Shown one piece after another: positions 5,899 through 10,217 of a stretch of DNA of 10,217 nucleotides. The stretch is from Patescibacteria group bacterium (GTDB taxonomy: Bacteria > Patescibacteriota > Patescibacteriia > UBA9934). The first letter of the stretch is position 1, and each line of letters starts with the position of its first letter. A model generated the notes under the pieces. The model saw only the letters and a program-made list of their open reading frames with translations. It searched no databases and was not told where the DNA came from. The position numbers were made by a program, and so were the translations under genes. Location: the NCBI GenBank assembly GCA_018818445.1, contig JAHISC010000058.1:1-10217 (forward strand), written 5' to 3'.

Positions 5899-8800
5899 AT
5901 GCGGATGCTTATGAATCCTAAGGATTTTGTTCACCTTCACGTGCATTCGCACTATTCGCTTTTACAGGCTCTACCTAGCCCCAAGGCGTTAGTTGAGCGT
6001 GCTCAGAGCCAAGGAATGCCTGCTTTAGCTCTAACAGACAATGGAGTTATGTATGGCGTGGTAGAGTTTTATCAAGCCTGTGAGGCAGCAGGAGTCAAAC
6101 CAATTATTGGTATTGATATGTACGTGTCTCAAAATAGGATGACTGATAAACGTCCGCGAGTTGACGATAAATCTTACAGGTTACCGCTCATTGCCTACAA
6201 TGAAGTTGGTTATAAAAATTTAATGCAGATTTCCACGGCTGGTTTTTTGGAAGGTTTTTATTATAAGCCACGAGTCGACAAGGAGTTTTTGAAAAATTTT
6301 AGTGATGGTCTGGTTGCATTTTCAGGATCATTGAACGGCGAAATCCCTCGAGCTTTGGCGCATAACGATACAGACAAAGCAAAACAACTAGTTAGTCAGT
6401 ATCAAGAAATTTTTGGAGCTGATAATTTTTATTTGGAGTTAATCCATCATCCAGATTTTAGTGAACAAGTAGACATGAATAATGCTATTAAACAGTTGGC
6501 TGCCGATACTGGTTGCCAGCTGATAGTAACAAAAAATGTTTTCTATCTTGATCCAGACGATCGTGAAGGTTATGAAGCACAGTTGTGTATTATGCGTGGA
6601 CGAACGATTGAGGATTTTCGCCAAACTAGTACAGAAGATGTTGATCTTTCATTTGGCACACCAGAAGAAATTTGTGAGTATTTTAAAGACGTACCAGAAG
6701 CACTTCAAAATACAAAAAAAGTTGCTGACATGGTGGATTTTAAAATGGATTTAGGCAATAATTATTTGCCGATTTTTCCCATGCCAGCAGGTAAGACCGA
6801 TAATGAATATTTGTACGAGCTAGCTTTGGCTGGTCTGAAAAAGCGCTACAGTGATCCTTTGTCCCCGGAAGTATCAGAACGATTTGAATTTGAATTTGAA
6901 GTGATCAAGAAGATGGGTTATGCATCCTACTTTATCATCGTGCAGGATTTCGTTAACTTCGCTAAAGACAAAGGCATCTTAGTTGGTCCTGGACGTGGTT
7001 CAGCAGCTGGTTCTATCATTTCTTATGGCTTGCGAATTACTGATCTTGATCCTCTAAAATATGGTTTACTTTTTGAGCGATTTTTAAATCCTGATCGTGT
7101 CTCCATGCCTGATGTAGACATGGACTTTGCTGATTCTAGACGTGGTGAAGTAATGGATTATGTTACTGGCAAATATGGTAAAGACAAAGTTGCTGGCATT
7201 ATTACTTTTGGGACACTTAAACCAAAAGCAGCAGTACGTGATGCTGCCAGAGTGCTAGGTCTTACTTTTCAAGAAGCCGACGTGATTGCTAAAGCTCTAC
7301 CAGATCCAGTGCAAGGCCGTCACACGCCATTAAAAATAGCTATCGAAGAAGTACCGGATCTGCGCGAGTTGTATCGGTCAAATCCTATGGCTGGACGAAC
7401 TATTGATCTGGCGATTAAATTAGAAGGCAACCCACGCCACGCTTCGCAGCATGCTTGCGGTATTGTTATAGGCGACATTCCGCTGGTGGAGCGAGCGCCG
7501 TTGCAACGCGGGCAAAGAGAGGACATGGAATATGTGACGCAATATTCTTTGAATTCTGCCGAGGCCGCCGGCTTGGTTAAAATGGACTTCTTGGGACTTT
7601 CTAACCTGACTGTTATTCAGGATGCACTAGATATTATTGAAGCTGTTCATGGTGAAAATATTGATATAGGAGCTGTTCCACTGGATAACGAAGCTACTTT
7701 TAAGCTATTGGGTCGTGGAGAGACAACAGGTGTGTTTCAGTTGGAGTCAGATGGAATGAAACACTACATTCGCGATTTACAGCCAACCGAATTCGAAGAT
7801 ATCGTGGCTATGGTTTCGCTTTATCGACCAGGTCCGTTGTCAGCTGGTATGGTGCCACAGTACATCAATCGTAAGAATGGTCGCGAAAAAGTTAGATACG
7901 ATCACCCGAAGATGAAGGAGATCTTGGAGGAGACTTACGGGGTTACTATTTATCAGGAGCAGATCATGAGGATTTCTCGTGTCTTGGCTGGTTTCACTGC
8001 TGGTCAAGCTGATACGCTGCGAAAAGCCATGGGTAAGAAAAAGCATGACGTGTTGGAAAAGATGTTTGATGATTTTATTTCTGGTTGTGTTGCTAATGGA
8101 GTACCAGAAAAAACTGCCAAGAAGATATGGACTGACTGGGAAGGTTTTGCAGACTATGCATTTAATAAATCGCATGCCGCTTGCTATGCAATGATTTCTT
8201 ATCGCACAGCTTACTTGAAGGCTCATTATCCAGCCGAATTCATGGCTGCTCTCATGAACTCTGATATTAATTCTATCGATCGTATTACTATTGAGGTTGA
8301 AGAATGTGAGCGCATGGGGCATAAGGTTCTGCCTCCAGATGTCAACGAATCATTTCCAGGATTTGCTGTAGTACCGAATACAAAAAATATTCGTTGGGGT
8401 CTCTCAGCTATTAAAAATTTTGGTGAAGAGGCGGCTAGAGTGTTAGTTAAAGAAAGAAAAGAAAATGGTGTTTACAAAGACTTAGGTGACTTCTTGAGTC
8501 GAGTGCCATCACCGAGTTTGAATAAAAAATCATTGGAAGCTTTAGCCAAGGGCGGTGCATTAGATAGATTTGGTGACCGCTCACAACTTATCCAGAATCT
8601 TGATCAGTTATTGCAGTTCTCCAAACAAATGCAAAAGGATGCAGCACAAAATCAGATTTCTATGTTTGATTTTTCATCAGATATTTCTGAGCAACGTTTA
8701 CAACTGCGCCAGGGGATACCTATTGCTAAAGGTCAATTGCTTTCGTGGGAAAAAGAACTTTTGGGTATTTATGTTTCAGCTCATCCAACGCATGATTTTC

Positions 8801-9414
8801 CAAAGGGATTATTAGATAACGTAACAATGTGCAATAACATTAGCGAGTTGGAAGATGGAAAAATGGTAAGGGTTGCTGGAGTGATTATCGATGTTAAACA
8901 AATTTTAACCAAAAAGAATCAACAGCCAATGGCCTTTGTAAAAGTTGAAGATGGTTTTGGACAAACTGAAACTGTTGTTTTTCCTAAGCTCTACACCAGT
9001 GTACGAAATTTTATTGTTCCAGATACCTTGGTGGTTATCTTTGGCAAAGTATCTGTTCGTGAAAGAAACGATCAAGAAGAACATTCTATTCTTGTGGATA
9101 AAGTAGTGCCATTTGCTGAGAAAGATATTGCTAAAGTCGCTCGTGCTTTAGAGACAAACATTTGGCCAGAATATGGTTTTAATGAAGAACCTGAAGACAA
9201 TCTAGAGAGCCGAGGGTTAGAAGTAAGGGTTCCAGAGCGACCATCACACGAGCTGATCGTTAAAATGCGAGAGCTATTTAAGAGTCATCCTGGTCACGAA
9301 TTAGTCTATCTTGTGGTACAATCAGGGGAGAAAGAGAGAAAAATTGCTACTGAGTATTCGGTTGAGAAGAGCCCAGAATTATTGGAACAACTCAAAGCTT
9401 TAATTGGAAATTAG
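5899..9414 (+). CDS. dnaE: DNA polymerase III alpha subunit
   Basis: This is the replicative polymerase of the chromosome, in the C-family DnaE1-like form. The 1171 residues match the usual length. The N-terminal PHP domain (about 10-285) begins HLHVHSHYSLL, but several usual metal-ligand positions are changed (TDNG at 46-49, TKNVFY at 211-216). The polymerase core has GPGRGSAAGS 363-372, PDVDMDFAD 404-412 with catalytic Asp405 and Asp407, and KMDFLGL 561-567 with Asp563 as the third aspartate. A helix-hairpin-helix region lies near 835-895. The sliding-clamp motif QISMF is at 919-923, an OB fold at about 985-1070, and the C-terminal domain ends the protein. ATGs at 5899, 5905 and 5911 are all possible starts; only GGTAAG just before 5899 hints at a ribosome site. 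It starts 50 bases after the transposase repeat, so its promoter may lie in or next to that repeat. Confidence 0.97.
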   Translation: MRMLMNPKDFVHLHVHSHYSLLQALPSPKALVERAQSQGMPALALTDNGVMYGVVEFYQACEAAGVKPIIGIDMYVSQNRMTDKRPRVDDKSYRLPLIAYNEVGYKNLMQISTAGFLEGFYYKPRVDKEFLKNFSDGLVAFSGSLNGEIPRALAHNDTDKAKQLVSQYQEIFGADNFYLELIHHPDFSEQVDMNNAIKQLAADTGCQLIVTKNVFYLDPDDREGYEAQLCIMRGRTIEDFRQTSTEDVDLSFGTPEEICEYFKDVPEALQNTKKVADMVDFKMDLGNNYLPIFPMPAGKTDNEYLYELALAGLKKRYSDPLSPEVSERFEFEFEVIKKMGYASYFIIVQDFVNFAKDKGILVGPGRGSAAGSIISYGLRITDLDPLKYGLLFERFLNPDRVSMPDVDMDFADSRRGEVMDYVTGKYGKDKVAGIITFGTLKPKAAVRDAARVLGLTFQEADVIAKALPDPVQGRHTPLKIAIEEVPDLRELYRSNPMAGRTIDLAIKLEGNPRHASQHACGIVIGDIPLVERAPLQRGQREDMEYVTQYSLNSAEAAGLVKMDFLGLSNLTVIQDALDIIEAVHGENIDIGAVPLDNEATFKLLGRGETTGVFQLESDGMKHYIRDLQPTEFEDIVAMVSLYRPGPLSAGMVPQYINRKNGREKVRYDHPKMKEILEETYGVTIYQEQIMRISRVLAGFTAGQADTLRKAMGKKKHDVLEKMFDDFISGCVANGVPEKTAKKIWTDWEGFADYAFNKSHAACYAMISYRTAYLKAHYPAEFMAALMNSDINSIDRITIEVEECERMGHKVLPPDVNESFPGFAVVPNTKNIRWGLSAIKNFGEEAARVLVKERKENGVYKDLGDFLSRVPSPSLNKKSLEALAKGGALDRFGDRSQLIQNLDQLLQFSKQMQKDAAQNQISMFDFSSDISEQRLQLRQGIPIAKGQLLSWEKELLGIYVSAHPTHDFPKGLLDNVTMCNNISELEDGKMVRVAGVIIDVKQILTKKNQQPMAFVKVEDGFGQTETVVFPKLYTSVRNFIVPDTLVVIFGKVSVRERNDQEEHSILVDKVVPFAEKDIAKVARALETNIWPEYGFNEEPEDNLESRGLEVRVPERPSHELIVKMRELFKSHPGHELVYLVVQSGEKERKIATEYSVEKSPELLEQLKALIGN

Positions 9415-9440
9415 AATTTCTTTTTTAAAAAGTGTACAAT

Positions 9441-9446
9441 AGGAGG
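9441..9446 (+). promoter_or_regulatory. Consensus Shine-Dalgarno AGGAGG
   Basis: A perfect AGGAGG sits four bases before the ATG at 9451 and fixes that start. It is the only consensus ribosome-binding site in the window; the other genes have none or weak ones. This suggests strong translation initiation on the downstream gene. Confidence 0.9.
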
Positions 9447-9450
9447 AACT

Positions 9451-10217
9451 ATGGCAACAAAACCAACACTCAAGACCGGACACTTTGCTGATGCAGAGCA
9501 AAAACCAATGTCTCGCGGTCTTCGAATTTATCAAAAGATTGCAATTCTTTTTGTCTTTGTAGCACTCTTTTTATTACTAGCTGTACTTTATTTATCAATT
9601 TCCCATGCCACGATTACTATTGTTCCAAATACACAGGTTGTAAGTTCTACAGTTTCTGCTGAAGTGGCTACTAATGCTTCCGCCGTGGGACAGATTGAAG
9701 GTTTGGTGATTCAAAAAAGTGTTGCTCAAGCAAGAGAATTCTGGTTGCCATCAGAAGGTGCTACAGCAATAGAAGCTAAGGCAGGTGGTATGGTTTCCTT
9801 GATCAATGAGTCTGGGGTTGATCAACCTTTGGTAGCAACAACACGACTGCTTTCCGAAGAAGGAGTTTTGTTTAGAATCGATGAAGCAGTTGTTGTACCG
9901 GCTAATGGGCAAATCGAAGTTATGGCTCATGCAGACCAGCCAGGTATTTCGGGCGAGATAGGACCAACTCAATTTACTATTCCTGGTTTAGCAGAATCAA
10001 AACAGGCAGAGATTTACGCCGTTAGTGTTGAAAAGATGGCTGGCGGGGTTTCTTACAAGCGTGTTGTTTCGCAAAGTGATCTTGATGAAGCTGGTAATAC
10101 TTTAGCTGATGAGATTTTGGAAAATACTAAGGAGCTTTTGCGTAGCGAGGCAGAGGGAGCTGGATTTACAGGTGAAGTATTTAGCATAGAAGCAGTAGAG
10201 AAGAAAAGCGATACTGA
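9451..10217 (+). CDS. Membrane-anchored beta-rich extracytoplasmic protein (partial, baseplate J-like region)
   Basis: The frame is open from ATG 9451 to the window end, giving 255 residues without a stop. A basic, hydrophilic N-terminus (1-27) is followed by one membrane segment at about 28-51. Next comes HATITIVPNT and a long beta-rich part that should lie outside the membrane. Residues about 100-180 (EAKAGGMVSLINE, LVATTRLLSEEGVLFRIDE, then ADQPGISGEIGPTQFTIPG) resemble a repeated-strand domain often annotated as baseplate J-like in Patescibacteria. That link rests on remembered pattern and is not proof of a phage role. A helical stretch follows at 208-230. No cysteine occurs in the visible part. 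It starts 36 bases after dnaE and may share its transcript. It is plausibly a cell-envelope protein of unknown function. Confidence 0.85.
   Translation, partial: MATKPTLKTGHFADAEQKPMSRGLRIYQKIAILFVFVALFLLLAVLYLSISHATITIVPNTQVVSSTVSAEVATNASAVGQIEGLVIQKSVAQAREFWLPSEGATAIEAKAGGMVSLINESGVDQPLVATTRLLSEEGVLFRIDEAVVVPANGQIEVMAHADQPGISGEIGPTQFTIPGLAESKQAEIYAVSVEKMAGGVSYKRVVSQSDLDEAGNTLADEILENTKELLRSEAEGAGFTGEVFSIEAVEKKSDT

Noticed and set aside
7840..8322. 160-codon open frame on the minus strand over dnaE
   Set aside because: It is fully inside the conserved polymerase region of dnaE and shows no recognisable protein features.
9422..9434. T-run and A-run after dnaE as a terminator
   Set aside because: CTTTTTTAAAAAG-like symmetry contains almost only A-T pairs with no loop, too weak for a rho-independent terminator. 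The next gene follows closely.
9435..9440. TACAAT as a -10 box for the last gene
   Set aside because: Transcription would start near 9447, after the AGGAGG, so the Shine-Dalgarno would not be in the message. No good -35 lies 16-18 bases upstream.

Overview
The window looks like a piece of a Candidate Phyla Radiation (Patescibacteria) chromosome, possibly Parcubacteria-like. The assignment is an inference from gene content and style, and no marker here fixes the phylum. The evidence is compact, same-strand housekeeping genes with gaps of 1-40 bases, moderately AT-rich DNA, mostly missing Shine-Dalgarno sites, a PheS of a style I associate with these bacteria, and a large membrane-anchored beta-rich protein of a kind common in them. 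TGA acts as a stop (end of rseP), so this is not the UGA-glycine code of Gracilibacteria/Absconditabacteria.

Layout. Positions 1-4912 form one probable plus-strand operon. It holds the tail of an unidentified gene (1-66), the site-2 intramembrane protease rseP (79-1158), pheS (1164-2237) and pheT (2239-4626) for the two subunits of phenylalanyl-tRNA synthetase, and a small single-span membrane protein with a helical tail (4652-4912). Positions 4931-5070 are a GC-rich island (about 61% G+C by hand count). It begins with a very strong hairpin and could hold the end of a tiny minus-strand gene (4988-5074). Positions 5079-5849 look like a small mobile unit: a REP-associated (Y1, HUH) transposase flanked by two 40-base palindromic direct repeats that match at 35 of 40 positions, with its own possible promoter and a leader hairpin. 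dnaE (5899-9414), the replicative DNA polymerase III alpha subunit, follows at once. A strong Shine-Dalgarno then introduces a membrane-anchored protein that runs off the window (9451-10217+).

How it fits together. rseP acts in membrane proteolysis, pheST charges tRNA-Phe and dnaE copies the chromosome. They share no pathway and look like packed core genes. The accessory part is 4931-5849, where a foreign-looking GC island and a transposase unit sit between two core blocks. The observations most worth following are the paired palindromes around the transposase, the GC-rich island with its minus-strand reading frame, and the apparent loss of metal ligands in the PHP domain of DnaE. I saw no CRISPR array, rRNA or recognisable tRNA.
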